Numbered from the stretch's first letter, positions 20,322-32,134 are shown. The stretch: 64,000 nt of DNA from Elephas maximus indicus (GCF_024166365.1 NC_064836.1:36624833-36688832), one strand, 5' to 3'. The notes: generated from the sequence alone by a model not told the origin. Translations and numbers: made by a program.

Positions 20322-20417
20322 CCCCATAGGGTTTTTGAGGAATGCCTGTGGATTTGAACTGTGGACCTTTTGGTTAGCAGCTGTAGCTCTTAACCACTAT
20401 GCTGCCAGGGTTTCCTA
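20322..20417 (-). mobile_element. Afro SINE split by L1, 5' half
   Basis: 'ccccatagggtttttgagga', 'gatttgaactgtggaccttt' and the head 'gtagctcttaaccactatgc' continue the SINE that starts at 12668. The first 15 bases are the right-hand L1 target duplication. Confidence 0.9.
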
Positions 20418-21419
20418 CTGCTGTTTAGGTCTGTTTAAATCACTGTGACATAACTGGATAAAAAAAAGTTTAAGTAAAGAAAAGGCAAAAATGGTATGAG
20501 ATTCTTTATTGTTGAATTTTTATAATGGCTGCCTTCTGTTTATTTGAGACACTATGTTCATGACTGAGTACAATTAAAATGCACTTTTAAATAGGAAAGA
20601 ATAAATGTTCTCTAAAATAACGAAAAAAAATTTCAATGTAAGCCACTGGAATAAAAAAAAAAATTGAATATTTAAATCACATTAACCAGGAATAATTTAA
20701 GTAGAAGAAGATTATAAATTAGGTTTTTAGATTCTGGAACAGTAGCTCAAAGTTGGCTTTCCCAATGCTCTTTCACTATATTTTCATCTGTTTATGTATC
20801 AAGCTTTGACAAATAAGCATTAGCAGGTGAGATCAATTTCAAGCAACCATATGGCAACCGGCTGGTACATAAGTTACTCAGGAGTAATATCAACCAGATT
20901 AAATAATATTGCCATGATACAACAGCCATCTACATGAAACTGGCTTTGTTTTGCCATCTGTGTAATAAGACAATTTTTAACTGTCTTTAACTCTAGTAGC
21001 TTGCTTTTTTGCAAATATTTAAGATCTCGTAAACATAATTAAATAGGAGATGATGTTTTATTCTGTGAGTGTTTATCTCTTCTCAATTCACTAAATTTTA
21101 AGGAAGTCTTAAGTAATTTTGTTTCCTCTTACACTGTATGCAATCTATAGCTTTTGCAGGGAAGCCAGGGGTTCTGAAGTCATCTTCATAAAACCAGACT
21201 TAGGAGCAATAAAAGTCTTCTAAATGTAAACAAAATTTCTGACAATAGCATCCAGAACGGGGCAGGTTGATAATTTTCTGTTCTTTTCTGAGGTATTTGT
21301 ATACAGGGAGGAGTGCAGACAGGGTGAGTCACCTTACCGGTTTTCCACCATCGTGCTCTGGGTTTCCAGAATGGCTTTTTGATTTTAACTATTGCAAATA
21401 CCTAGAGAGTTGGCACCAA
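20418..21419. other. AT-rich unique sequence
   Basis: About 1 kb without a recognised gene or repeat. Confidence 0.5.
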
Positions 21420-21478
21420 AACCAAATCAAACCTGTTGCTGTTGAGTTGATTCCAACTCACAGTGGCCCTATTAAAAT
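21420..21478 (-). mobile_element. Afro SINE fragment
   Basis: 'ccaaatcaaacctgttgctg', 'ttgagttgattccaactcac' and 'agtggcccta': only the 3' end of the SINE remains (5'-truncated). Confidence 0.75.
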
Positions 21479-21589
21479 ATAAATGTAGCAACATAAAATA
21501 AAAATAAAACAACTATTTTGAGCGTCTTTTTTAAAATTCTTCATACTATTGCTCTTTTTCAATGGAATGGATGCAGAATTGCTGACTCT

Positions 21590-21955
21590 GAGGTAAAGTT
21601 ATTATTTGATAACAGAAGGCCTACAGAGGAACTGTGTACTAAATCCAACGACTGGTGTGAAATCACATGTGATGAAACAGAAACCCAGAGAGGGAAGACA
21701 GCCTTGTGATGGCAAAAGCAGAGATTAGAGTGATGCATCTGCAGACCAAGAAGTGCCAAGTGTTGCAGAGAACCACCAGAAGCTAGGAATAAGCAAAGAA
21801 GGCTCTCTCCAAAGACCTTCCAAGAAAGGGTGGCTCTGCCAACAACATTGGGGCTGAACTTTTAGATCCAGAACTGTGAGAGAATATACTTCTGTTACTT
21901 TCAGCCACCCAGCTTGTTGTAACTTGTTACCACAGACTTAGTTAACTAATAAAAA
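21590..21955 (+). mobile_element. MaLR-type LTR remnant
   Basis: 'gggaagacagccttgtgatg', 'agagattagagtgatgcatc', 'accaccagaagctaggaata', 'atccagaactgtgagagaat' and 'tcagccacccagcttgttgt' run in the order of MLT1/MST-like LTR 3' halves. The left end is missing or unrecognised. The apparent 63- and 66-codon frames are incidental. Confidence 0.65.
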
Positions 21956-21959
21956 TGAA

Positions 21960-22922
21960 TACTTATTTTATTGGTAAAAATTAGCATGTAACTTTCTATT
22001 GATTTATTGATTTATAGGCACTTGGATATGTTCTCCTAAGATTATTGGGGAAAATAAAATTTTTGAGATTTCAGAAGCATGTTTATGAAACCATTCTTTA
22101 TGCTGGTGTTAGCAAATAAGGGACATTTATATATACCAGCCTTCATATGTGAATGCACCATTGCCGTCATATTGTGTGCGTGTATGTGACAGCTTTTTAT
22201 GGAAAACAATTCAAAGACCCTTCTCAAAATATTGAAACAGAGTCTTTAAGCACTCAGGTATCTAGTTAATGAAAATATATGTTTTGATGACTAATTTTGC
22301 TGGCCCTGAAGATAATTTAACTCACAGTCCTCAAAATTAATTAAAAGGGCTTTTCAGAACTGGGGTTCAAGTATTTTATGTTCACATGGATGGATGATGC
22401 ACAGCAAGTATAGTTTTTGTAGCTCCAGGCTATTTATGCTATTATTCGGTATGAGCTGTAAAAGTTCCTCCTTTGAATATGAGGCAACACATTTTAAAGG
22501 TAGGGTTGCCACATATCTTAAAGGGAAAGACTTAAGAATTCACTGCATAGCCTCATACTCTTGAGATGGGAATGTGATAGTTCAATTCGCTGTAACCCCA
22601 GGGGGCAGGCTCAGTACAATGTGATCTGTAAGCTCCCTACCTGCAAAGCCAGAAATATGCACTCAGCTGCTGCACCGTAGGTGGCATAAAATTATACTTT
22701 CAGATAACACATCTTCCAGAGATGAATAAGAAGTTATATCCTAAAGACTTATAATTACTTTGTACTTTCATGTACCCACTCATGATCCACTCACCGCAGG
22801 TGAGAGACAGTACAACAGACTAAATTCAACAGGCTTTGCATCTAAGTTTCCTTCAGCAGCATGTTTAAAAGTGGTGCCTGACTCAGAAACTTATATAATC
22901 TATTATATAGTTTATTGAGACA
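21960..22922. other. Unique sequence
   Basis: About 960 bp with no recognised gene or repeat. Confidence 0.5.
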
Positions 22923-23135
22923 AAAAGGAGCTCTAGTGGCACAGTGGTTAAGCTCTCGGCTGCTAACTGAAAAGTCAGTGGTTCAAACTCACCAGTCGCT
23001 CCGCGATAGAAAGATGCAGCAGTCTGTTTCCGTAAAGATTACAACCTTGGAAAGCCTATGGGGCAGTTCTACTCTGTCCTACAGGGTTACTATGATTAGG
23101 AATTAACTCGACGGCAATAGATTTGGTTTGGTATT
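22923..23135 (+). mobile_element. Afro SINE
   Basis: A full sense copy: 'ggagctctagtggcacagtg', 'gctctcggctgctaactgaa', B-box region 'cagtggttcaaactcaccag', 'attacaaccttggaaagcct', and 3' end 'ttaactcgacggcaatagat'. Confidence 0.92.
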
Positions 23136-23299
23136 GAGACAAACACTTGCTGGCCTCTTTCAAAACTTTCCAAAAAAGATTCACAAATGTGACATTCCAA
23201 TTTTCCAGTTCTTTTACTATATAGCATGCTTAACATCTAAACTGTAAAAAATGTAAAATATAATATTGCCTATGCATTTGTCTTTGGATTGGGGCATAT

Positions 23300-23490
23300 T
23301 CAAAACTCAAACCTGTTTCTATCAAGTGAATTTCAACTCATAGTGACCCTATAAGACAGAGTAGAGTTGCCCAATAAGGTTTCCAAGGCTGTAATCTTTG
23401 TGGGAGCAGATGCCACATCTTTCTCCCACAGAGCGGTTGGTGGGTTCTTACTGCAGACTTTTTGGTTAGCAGTCGAGTGGTTAACTACTG
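23300..23490 (-). mobile_element. Afro SINE
   Basis: An antisense copy with the middle block: 'atttcaactcatagtgaccc', 'gtttccaaggctgtaatctt', 'gatgccacatctttctccca', 'ttggttagcagtcgagtggt'. Confidence 0.9.
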
Positions 23491-23584
23491 CACATCTTGC
23501 TCTTTTCTCCATCAAATTCATACCAGTGATTATAACTCTTCTAAAATTTTTTTTTCTTTTTTTAATGAGTAAAGTCACAATTTA

Positions 23585-23785
23585 CTGAGGATTTGCTCTA
23601 TGACAGGCACTGGGTTACTGCTGTATATACATTCTATCACTTAAACTTCGTAGCTACTCTCTGCCTACTCTATTATTTCCGTTTTACAGAAGAGAATATT
23701 GAGGCTTAGAAAGGCGAAGCACTTGGCTGGAGTTCTAAAGCAAGGAAATGGTGGAGCTGAAATTTGAACCCACATTTTTCATGTC
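23585..23785 (-). mobile_element. MIR
   Basis: 'gctctatgacaggcactggg', 'ccgttttacagaagagaata' and 'ggagctgaaatttgaaccca' follow the antisense MIR consensus order. Confidence 0.7.
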
Positions 23786-24164
23786 AAAGCTTGTATTTTT
23801 AAATTCTCTTTCCACTCTAATAGAATTTCTTAAGTACATAAAAGTGGTAGATAATAAAAATTAGTGAAATTATACTGATCAGGAATCTAGAAGATAAAAG
23901 TAGGGAAAAGTAATAAAGCATAAAATTTGTCCACAAAGCTTGGCATCGCATACGCCGGTAAACGAGCTTCAGTGTTCTAGGGAGAGGTGAGAGCCAACCT
24001 TTATTACCACACGTTGGTGATCTGGAAAAGGTGCTTTATGTCTGGGAGTGTTGATTTGGCGCTTTTCATTTTGAAGTAACATGAACTTACATCTAGCAAA
24101 GTCATTAGAGAAGACTCCATAATTATATCTTTCAAAAACACAGAAGTAAAACCATGCAATTAAA

Positions 24165-24372
24165 AACATGCCAGTTGCCATTAAGTCGTTTCCAACTCGT
24201 GGTGACCCCACGTGTGTCAGAGGAGAACTGTGCTCCGCAGAGTTTTCAGTGGCTGATTTTTGAGAAGTGGGTCCTCAGAACTTTCTCCTGAGGTGCCTCT
24301 GTGTGGACTTGAACCACCAGCCTTCTGGGTAGCAGTTGAGTGTGTTAACCACTGCACCACCCAGGGACTCCA
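24165..24372 (-). mobile_element. Afro SINE, long-body type
   Basis: 'ttgccattaagtcgtttcca', 'gacccca', 'cgtgtgtcagaggagaactg', 'ttttcagtggctgatttttg', head 'gttaaccactgcaccaccca'. It is a well-preserved antisense copy. Confidence 0.9.
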
Positions 24373-25204
24373 AAAAACATTAAGAAAACTTGGAGTCACA
24401 ATGTTATCTTGGTCAAAGAGACTGTTTGAAAAGATGAAAAAACACTATAAATGTTTTCTGTTTTGTATCTAACCTTGCTTATTAAATCATTACTAGGCTC
24501 ATTTTATTTTTCTCTAAGTATTTAGAAATAATTCCAAGGTGAAGAGTAAAAATTATATTTTCTTTCATCATCATGTCATCAAAATTAGAGATTATTCTTT
24601 TTATGTGTGGATATTATAGTTCTTGCCAGAAATAAAAAGCTGAAAAAAAGCATAGATGGGGAAAAGAAAAGCCAAGGCGTCATGGTACCAACAGTAATAA
24701 TATGGTGACAGGATCAATGACATCTAGGTTCTGTGGGCAGGTGCAGTTATCTCAAATTGCCAGGCTCACGACTGAATTACAATCTCGGCTGAACATAGTA
24801 CTTAAGTCCTAGAAACTCCACAGGAGTTCTGTACTCTGTTAAGTATTAGGAAAGGGAGCCACATAATTTCTTGCAATATGGAGAATCACACACACACACA
24901 TATACACATCATTTTATAATATGGATATGGGTTTATTTTGAATGTTAAAAAAAAATCAGAGGAGGAAACTTAAGTTCAATGAAAGATCTCTAAATTTTGC
25001 TTCAGGACAAGGCCCTCTTTCCAAGGTTCCTCTACGTTTTAGGTCAAAAGTATGTACAGGTCGGTGGTTTCCAGGGAATGGGCCAGGAAAAGAGAGGAGG
25101 AAGAGGAAAAGATTCAAAGGGACATGAGGAAACTTTTGGGGATGCTTGGATTTTTTTTTTTTTGGATATGTTCATTGTCTTGATTTTGGTGATGGTTTCA
25201 TGGG
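24373..25204. other. Unique sequence with short CA run
   Basis: No gene is recognised. A (CA)n run lies near 24888-24902 and a T-run near 25150-25162. The stretch 25085-25130 is purine-rich. Confidence 0.5.
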
Positions 25205-25408
25205 TGTCTGAAACTGTTGAGCTGGTTCTGCCTCATGCCAATCCTTTGTATTGCAGAGCAGAACTGCTCTTTCGGGTTTTCTTGGCTGTAATCTTTATGG
25301 AAGCAGATCATTAGGGCTTTCTTTCATGGTGCCACTGGGTGGGCTTGAACTGCCAGCCATTTTAGTTTAGTATCAAGTGCAAACTGTTGTCTCCACCCAG
25401 GGACCTCA
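25205..25408 (-). mobile_element. Afro SINE, long-body type
   Basis: 'ttgagctggttctgcctcat', 'gcagagcagaactgctcttt', 'ccactgggtgggcttgaact', head 'gttgtctccacccagggacc'. Confidence 0.82.
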
Positions 25409-25422
25409 TGGGTATATCCAAA

Positions 25423-25586
25423 CCCAAAAAAACCCATTGCCATGGAGTGGATTCTGACTATAGTGACCCCCTACAGTACAGAGTAGAACTGCCCTATGTG
25501 GTTTCCAAGGAGCGGCTGGTGGATTCGAACTGCCAACCTTTTGGTTAGCTGCCAGGCTCCTAACCACTGCACCACCAGGGCTACCA
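25423..25586 (-). mobile_element. Afro SINE, short-body type
   Basis: 'ttgccatggagtggattctg', 'ctgccctatgtggtttccaa', 'gattcgaactgccaaccttt', head 'ctaaccactgcaccaccagg'. Confidence 0.92.
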
Positions 25587-25929
25587 CAGGTGTATACATA
25601 TGTCAAATTTTCTCAAATTTTACATTTTAAATATTTGAAATATATCGTGTGTCAGTTATACCTCCATGAAGCTGTTTTTAAAAAACCACGTAAGAAGTAT
25701 GGCAGATAAACTGACTGCATTTTTAGGTGTAGCCTAATCTGTCTTTGTATATGTAAGACAGAGGACATGTGTCCATAGATCCTACCTGTGCCCTCCAATG
25801 ATGTTATAATTTGTCTTCGTATGCCTGTCTCGCCAGCTGGATGAGTGGGCATTTTGAGGTCTTAAAACACTAGCACATGGCCAAGTAAAACACACTAGAA
25901 ATACAATTGCGTGTGTAGTATGCTAGGTG

Positions 25930-26115
25930 ATAACACCAACCCTTTATGTTTACACAGCATTTCAAAATTTCTAAAGGCTTTTATATCTGTTGCCTTATTT
26001 GGCACCTTCACAGCATCCCTGTGAGGAAGTTAATTATTTCCATTTTTCCAGATAAAGCAATAGAAGTTTAGAAGATTCAAAAGACTTCCCAAAGTCGTAA
26101 TGTTGGGTGTACTTA
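25930..26115 (-). mobile_element. MIR
   Basis: 'atatctgttgccttatttgg', 'catccctgtgaggaagttaa' and 'ccatttttccagataaagca' match the antisense MIR core in order. Confidence 0.65.
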
Positions 26116-26734
26116 TTGTTTTACTCACAGTAAAATCCATATGGATGAGGTTACTCTCTCTTATACTCTCAGCTTGACATTGAAATTCAGTCCAGCCAAT
26201 GGGATTATTCACTAGTAATACGATCTGTGTGCATCTGTGCCCCCAAATAATATTTTCTGTATATTTAATCTTTTATCTTAGGTGAATAACAACAACAAAT
26301 TAACAAAAAATGAAAGCAGGCTTGTTATCCCACTTGAATAGCTTGTCATTGTGCCAGAATATTAAAATGGGGCCCATGCTGCCTCATTTGTTTGTAAGCA
26401 ATAAAATTGACTGTTTCTTGGCTCAGGAAGTTGGGAATCCAAAAGGTTGCACCTGATGCAGACAATGTTACCAGCATGGATCTATCTGTCTCTTTCCTTT
26501 TCTTTGGTCTGTTTCATTGTAGTCACAGCATGGGTACCTGTACCTCAATACCTATGATTTGTAGCATCCTCATACCTATGATTTCAAAGGAAAAAAAAGG
26601 AAAATTATTTCTGCCACAATATATCATTATTCTCCCGAAGGATTTGCCTGGATATTTTTGCTTGGTCCTACTCTAGTTCCAAGCTTTTGCTCCCTCTACA
26701 GTACTGTGGGGAGTATGGACAAGGCCACACTTTT
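26116..26734. other. Unique sequence
   Basis: No gene or repeat is recognised. The 89-codon frame at 26407-26676 has no recognisable motif. Confidence 0.45.
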
Positions 26735-27460
26735 GTTTTATTTTTAACTTTTTACTTTGATATAATTTTAGGCAAGGAAGAGTTGCCAAGATAGAACCAA
26801 GAGTTCCAAATATCTTTCACTCAACTTCCCAAAATGGTAATATCGCACATGTCAAAACTAAGAGATTAACATTGATGCAATATTTTTAACTGAACTACAG
26901 AATTTTTTGAGAGTTTCCAAGCTTTCCAGAGGTTCTATTTCTATTTCAGAATCCAATCCTAGATTCCACATTGCATTTAATCATCTTTCTGTTACCCATT
27001 ACCATCGAGTCTATTCCGGCTCACAGAAAGCCTGTAGGACAGAGTAGAACTGCCCCATACAGTTTCCAAGAAGCACCTGGTGGATTTGAACTGCCAACCT
27101 TTTCGTTAGTGGCTGTAGCTCTTAATGACTATGCCACCAGGATTTCTGTTGTATCCTCTAATCTGTGAGAGTTTATTTGTCTATTCTCTTCTTTCATGAG
27201 TTTTGAGGACTGCTGGTCATATGCTTCGTAGAATACCCCCAGCTGGGGTTTTCTAACATTTTCTCATAATTGGACAGAAGTTATGGGCTTTGAGGAAGAA
27301 TAATAGAAAGGTGCCCTGCGCTTCTCTTTACATCGTATCAGGGTTGCATAGCAACCTGAATTACACGGGTAATGTTAGTCTTGATCACTCAGGTAGGGTG
27401 TCAACCTGGATTCTCCTCTGTAAAAGTTATGTTTTTTCCCTTTCCGTACTCTGTTCCAGA
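26735..27460 (+). mobile_element. Ancient L1M fragment split by SINE
   Basis: 'cctagattccacattgcatt' before the SINE continues into 'tgtatcctctaatctgtgag', 'tgaggactgctggtcatatg' and 'attttctcataattggacag' after it, the order seen in a widespread L1M sequence. Afro SINE 26985-27149 is nested. Confidence 0.6.
26985..27149 (-). mobile_element. Afro SINE, short-body type
   Basis: 'taccatcgagtctattccgg', 'ctgccccatacagtttccaa', 'gatttgaactgccaaccttt', head 'gctcttaatgactatgccac'. Confidence 0.9.
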
Positions 27461-27849
27461 GGTCTACAAACTTCTGTAAAAAGCTAGATAGTAAATATTT
27501 TAGGCTTTGTGTTCCATATGGTCTCTATCACAACTGGTTAACTCCGCACTTACAGCAGGACACAGCCATAAAAAAAAAAAAATAGAGAACACATAAACAC
27601 ACACTGCAATGCTTTTGGCTTGGTCCTACTATTCCGGTGTGTGTTTCAATAAAACCAGCTGATCTCTGCTATATTTAGGAGAGAAGACTCGCCAAGTCCA
27701 GCCCACACTTAAGGGGAAGGGAATTAAACTCTACCTCCTGGAGGGAGGAGTATCAAAGAATTTGTGGCCATATGCTAAAACCACCACAGTGATTAAAAGT
27801 GTTTTGATAGATACTTGAAGGCTATGCAAATGACTTCTTTGTCCTCAAC

Positions 27850-28388
27850 GTTTCTTCCACTAATTTTAACATTTATCCATGGATGTTGCTGGAAGCAATG
27901 ATTATTGTACTGTTTTAATGGTGATTTATTTCCCTCACGGCTTTTATGTTTATTAATTAGACTTCTTCTATAAGGAAGAGTTTACCGGTCCTCTTAATTA
28001 ATTAATTTATTTTTTCCTCATCATTTATTTATACCAGTATGGATTCATAGATATTTATTTTATTTCTTGGGAAGTGACCCAATACAACTTTATTTTATTG
28101 TTCACATTGTTATGGCTTTCACCATTGGGAATTCTTCTAGGCTGGCTCTTTGTCCCTTGACATGCCCCCATCCTTTTGTTTAGCTACTAAAGGTGCATCT
28201 TAACTTTTGCCTGCCCTAGTGCTCAAGTCAGCCATTTTCCCAAGGAGCACCAATTCCTTCTGTTGGGGAATGGTATGTAGCATCCAAGATCTGGAATCTC
28301 ATTATGCTCATTGCTACTGTGGTGTCACAGCTTCTAAGCCCTGGATAGAGCTAGGAAATTACATGTTTACTAACCCATGTATAGGCAT
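27850..28388 (-). mobile_element. Ancient L1M fragment, left of RTE
   Basis: 'tggctctttgtcccttgaca', 'gcccccatccttttgtttag' and 'tgctcattgctactgtggtg' match old L1M 3' sequence in antisense; orientation is tentative. It seems to continue beyond the RTE at 31831-32290. Confidence 0.5.
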
Positions 28389-30477
28389 TTGTTGTTGTTG
28401 TTAGGTGCCATCGAGTTGGTTCTGATTCATAGTGACCCTATGCACAGCAGAATGAAACACTGCCCGGTCCTGAGCCATCCTTACAATTGTTGTTATGCTT
28501 GAGCTCATTGTTGTAGCCACTGTGTCAATCCACCTTGTTGAGGGTCTTCCTCTTTTCTGCTGACCCGGTACTCTGCCAAGCATGATGTCTTTCTCCAGGG
28601 ACTGAGCCCTCCTGACAACATGTCCAAAGTATGTCTTGCCATCCTTGCTTCTAAGGAGCATTCTGGTTGTACTTCTTATATGACAGATTTGTTCATTCTT
28701 TTAGCAGTCCATGGTATATTCAATATTCTTCGCCAACACCACAATTCAAATGCGTCATTTCTTCTTCGGTCTTCCTTATTCATTGTCCAGCTTTCACATG
28801 CATATGATTGAAAATACCATGGCTTGGGTCAGGCACACCTTAGTCTTCAGGGTGACATCTTTGCTCGTCAACACTTTAAAGAGGTCCTTTGCAGCAGATT
28901 TACCCAATGCAATGCGTCTTTTGATTTCTTGACTGCTGCTTCCATGGGTGTTGATTGTGGATCCAAGTAAAATGAAATCCTTGACAACTTCAATCTTTTT
29001 CCATTAATCATGATGTTGCTCATTGGTCCAGTTGTGAGGATTTTTGTTTTCTTTATGTTGAGGTGCAATCCATACTGAAGGCTATGGTCTTCGATCTTCA
29101 CTTTCAGCAAGCAAGATTGTGTCATCTGCATAACGTAGGTTGTTAATGAGTCTTCCTCCAATCCTGATGCCCCGTTCTTCTTCATATAGTCCAGCTTCTT
29201 GGATTATTTGCTCAGCATACAGATTGAATAAGTATGGTGAAAGAATACAACCTTGACGCACACACTTCCTGACTTTAAACCAATCGGTACCCCATTGTTC
29301 TGTCCGAACAACTGCCTCTTGATTTATGTAAAGGTTCCTCATGAGCACAATTAAGTGTTCTGGAATTCCTATCCTTCACAATGTTATCCATAATTTGTTA
29401 TGATCCACACAGTCGAATGCCTTTGCATAGTTAATAAAACACAGGTAAACATCCTCTGGTATTCTCTGCTTTCAGCCAGGATCCATATGACATCAGCAGT
29501 GGTATTCCTGGTTCCACATCCTCTTCTGAAACCGGCCTGAATTTCTGGTGGTTCCCTGTCAATATACTGCTGCAGCCACTTTTGAATGATCTTCAGCAAA
29601 ATTTTGCTTGCGTGTGATATTAATGATATTGTTCTATAATTTCCACATTCGGTTGGATCACCTTTCTTAGGAATAGGCATAAATATGGATCTCTTCCAGT
29701 CAGTTGGCCAGGAAGCCGTCTTCCCTATTTCTTGGCATAGACGAGTGAGCACCTCCAGGGCTGCATTTGTTTGTTGAAACATCTCAATTGATCTTCCACC
29801 AGTTCCTGGAGCCTTGTTTTTCGACAATGCCTTCAGAGCAGCTTGGACTTCTTCCTTCAATACCATCGGTTCCTGATCATATGCCACCTCTTGGAATGGT
29901 TGAACATCGACTAATTCTTTTTGGTGTAATGACTCTGTGTATTCCTTCCATGTTCTTTTGATGCTTCCTGCGTCGTTTAATATTTTCCCCATGGAATCCT
30001 TCACTATTGCAACTTGAGGCTTGAATTTTTTCTTCAGTTCTTTCAGCTTGAGAAATGCCAACCGTGTTCTTCCCTTTTGGTTTTCCATCTCCAGCTCTTT
30101 GCACATGTCATTATAATACTTTACTTTGTCTCCCCGAGCCATGCTTTGAAATCTTCTGTTCAGTTCTTTCACTTCATCAATTCTTCCCTTTGCTTTAGCT
30201 GCTCGACTTTCGAGAGCAAGTTTCAGAGTCTCTTCTGACATCCGTCTTGGTCTTTTCTTTCTTTTCAATGACCTCTTGCTTTCTTCACGTATGATGTCCT
30301 TGATGTCATTCCACAACTCTTCTGGTCTTCAGTCGCTAGTGTTCAATGCATCAAATTCTTGAAATGGTCCAAATTCAGGTGAGACATACTCAAGGTCATA
30401 TTTTGGCTCTTGTGGACTTTCTCTGATTTTCTTCAGTTTGAGCTTGAACTTGCATAAATAAATGTGGTATATCCATG

Positions 30478-30819
30478 TTGTTGTTGTTAGGTGCTGTCAA
30501 GTTCATTCCGACTCATAGCGACCCTATGCACAACAGAATGAAACACTGCCCAGACCTGCGCCATCCTTACAATCGTTGTTATGCTTGAGCTCATTGTTGT
30601 AGCCATTGTGTCAGTCCACCTCGTTGAGGGTCTTCCTGTTTTCCGCTGAGCCTGTACTCTGCCAAGCATGATGTCCTTCTCCAGGGACTGATCACTCCTG
30701 ATAATATGTCCAAAGTATGTAAGACGCAGTCTCACCATTCTTGCCTCTAAGGAGCATTTTGGTCGCACTTCTTCCAAGACAGATTTGTTCGTTCTTTTGG
30801 CAGTCCATGGTACATTCAA
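30478..30819 (-). mobile_element. RTE 3' fragment nested in RTE
   Basis: A second RTE 3' end, same strand, starting 'gttgttgttgttaggtgctg' and 'cattccgactcatagcgacc' and running to 'cagtccatggtacattcaat'. It is less diverged than the host copy, so it inserted later. Confidence 0.88.
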
Positions 30820-30990
30820 TGGGGAAACCCTGGTGGCATAGTGGTTAAGTGCTACGGCTGCTAACCAAAGGGTCAGCAGTTCGGATCCACCAGGCACTCC
30901 TTGGAAACTCTACGAGGCAGTTCTACTCTGTCCTACAGGGTCGCTATGAGTCGGAATCGACTTGACAGCACTGGGTTTGGTTTTTTTTTT
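30820..30990 (+). mobile_element. Afro SINE, short-body type
   Basis: 'gggaaaccctggtggcatag', 'gctacggctgctaaccaaag', 'ctcctt', 'ggaaactctacgaggcagtt', 3' end 'tcggaatcgacttgacagca' and 'ctgggtttgg' plus T-run. It is well preserved and directly abuts the nested RTE fragment. Confidence 0.92.
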
Positions 30991-31835
30991 TTGGTTTGAT
31001 ACTTCTTTGTTTCCAGCTTTCACATTCCAATCACCAGTAATTATCAATGCATCTTAATTGCATGTTCAATCAATTTCAGACTGCAGCAGCTGATAAAAGC
31101 CTTCTATTTATTCACCTTTGGCCCTAGTGGTTGGTGTATAAATTTGAATAATGGTTGTATTAACTGGCCTTCCTTGTAGGCATATAGATATTATCCTATC
31201 ACTGACAGCGTTGTACTTCAGGATAGATCTTGAAATGTTCTTTCTGATGATGAATGCAACACCATTCCTTTTCAAGTTGTCATTCCCAGCATAGTAGACA
31301 ATATGACTGTCCGATTCAAAATGGCCAATACCAGTCCATTTCAGCTCACTAATGCCTAAGATATTGATGTTTATGTGTTCCGTTTTTGATGATTCTCAAT
31401 TTTCTTAGATTTATATTTCTTACATTCCAGGTTCCAATCATTAATGGATGTTTGCAGCTGTTTCTTCTCATTTTGAGTCGTGCCACATAAGCAAATGAAG
31501 GTCCCGAAAGCTTTACTCCGTCCACATCATTAAGGTCGACTCTACTTTGAAGAGGCAGCTCTTCCCCAGTCATCTTTTGAGTGCCTTCCAACCTGGGGGG
31601 CTCATCTTCCAGCACTATATCAGACAATGTTCTGCTGCCATTCATAAGGTTTTCATTGGCTAATGCTTTTCAGAAATAGACTGCCGGGTCCTTCTTCCTA
31701 GTCTGCCTTAGTCTGGAAGCTCAGCTGAAACCTGTCCTCCATGGGTGACCCTGCTGCTATCTGAATATCAGTGGCATAGTTTCCAACATCACAGCAACAC
31801 ACAAGCCCCCACAGTACGACAAACGGACAAACACA

Positions 31836-31948
31836 TGGGAGTAGGCTTATATCTATGTTTATTTTTGTATCTATGTGTCTGTATGTATGTATGTAAACAT
31901 ATGTCTGTATATGTATATATGTCTATACACACACACACATATATATAA
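31836..31948. repeat. TATG/CA-rich simple repeat
   Basis: Degenerate (TATG)n, 'tgtatgtatgtatgtaaaca' followed by 'acacacacacacatatatat'. It probably expanded from the old L1M A/T-rich tail. Confidence 0.75.
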
Positions 31949-31950
31949 AC

Positions 31951-32134
31951 AAAACCAAGCCCACTGCTGTTGAATCGATTTCAACTCATAAGAACCCCAC
32001 AGAATTTCTGAGGCTGTAAAACTCTACGGAAGTGGACTGCCACGTCTTTCTCCCATGGAGCCCTTGGTGGTTTTGAACTGCCAGTCTTTCAGTTAGCAGT
32101 CAATTGCTTCAACTACTGCCCCACCAGGGTTCGT
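31951..32134 (-). mobile_element. Afro SINE
   Basis: 'ctgctgttgaatcgatttca', 'ctgaggctgtaaaactctac', 'actgccacgtctttctccca', head 'gcttcaactactgccccacc'. Confidence 0.88.

Larger units (their letters stand above)
28870..31645 (-). pseudogene. RTE endonuclease-RT ORF, decayed
   Basis: The single long RTE ORF survives in blocks. At 31349-31645 is the start of the endonuclease ('LMIGTWNVRNIN'), and near 31040 the reverse complement of 'tttccagctttcacattcca' reads GDWNVKAGN. At 29384-30316 are the linker and fingers/palm of the reverse transcriptase ('MPIPKKGDPTECGNYRTISL'). At 29082-29348 is 'GCILSPYLFNLYAEQII' with the catalytic 'YADD', and at 28870-29110 the thumb. At least three frame breaks are needed, plus a CGA-to-TGA type stop near 30330. 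Nested repeats replace the C-terminal half of the endonuclease. It is not functional. Confidence 0.85.
28389..31830 (-). mobile_element. Near-full-length RTE/BovB-type LINE
   Basis: 3' end at left: 'gttgttgttgttaggtgcca' and 'ttctgattcatagtgaccct'. 5' end at right: the reverse complement of 31741-31830 reads 'ttgtcgtactgtgggggctt' and 'gttgctgtgatgttggaaac', like the BovB start. Imperfect direct repeats flank it ('acccatgtataggcat' at 28373-28388 and 'acacatgggagtaggctt' at 31831-31848). Without the nested 30478-30990 segment it is about 2.93 kb, close to the roughly 3.2 kb of BovB-type elements. The reading frame is broken in several places. Confidence 0.9.

Noticed and set aside
12668-20417. 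The window's most striking region as a novel gene cluster
   Set aside because: ORF1, ORF2, leader and tail are diagnostic of an L1 retrotransposon; no host system is needed to explain it.
22923-23000. tRNA-Asn-like genes within Afro SINE heads
   Set aside because: Homology is limited to the 5' part with A- and B-boxes; the acceptor stem is not completed and the SINE body follows.
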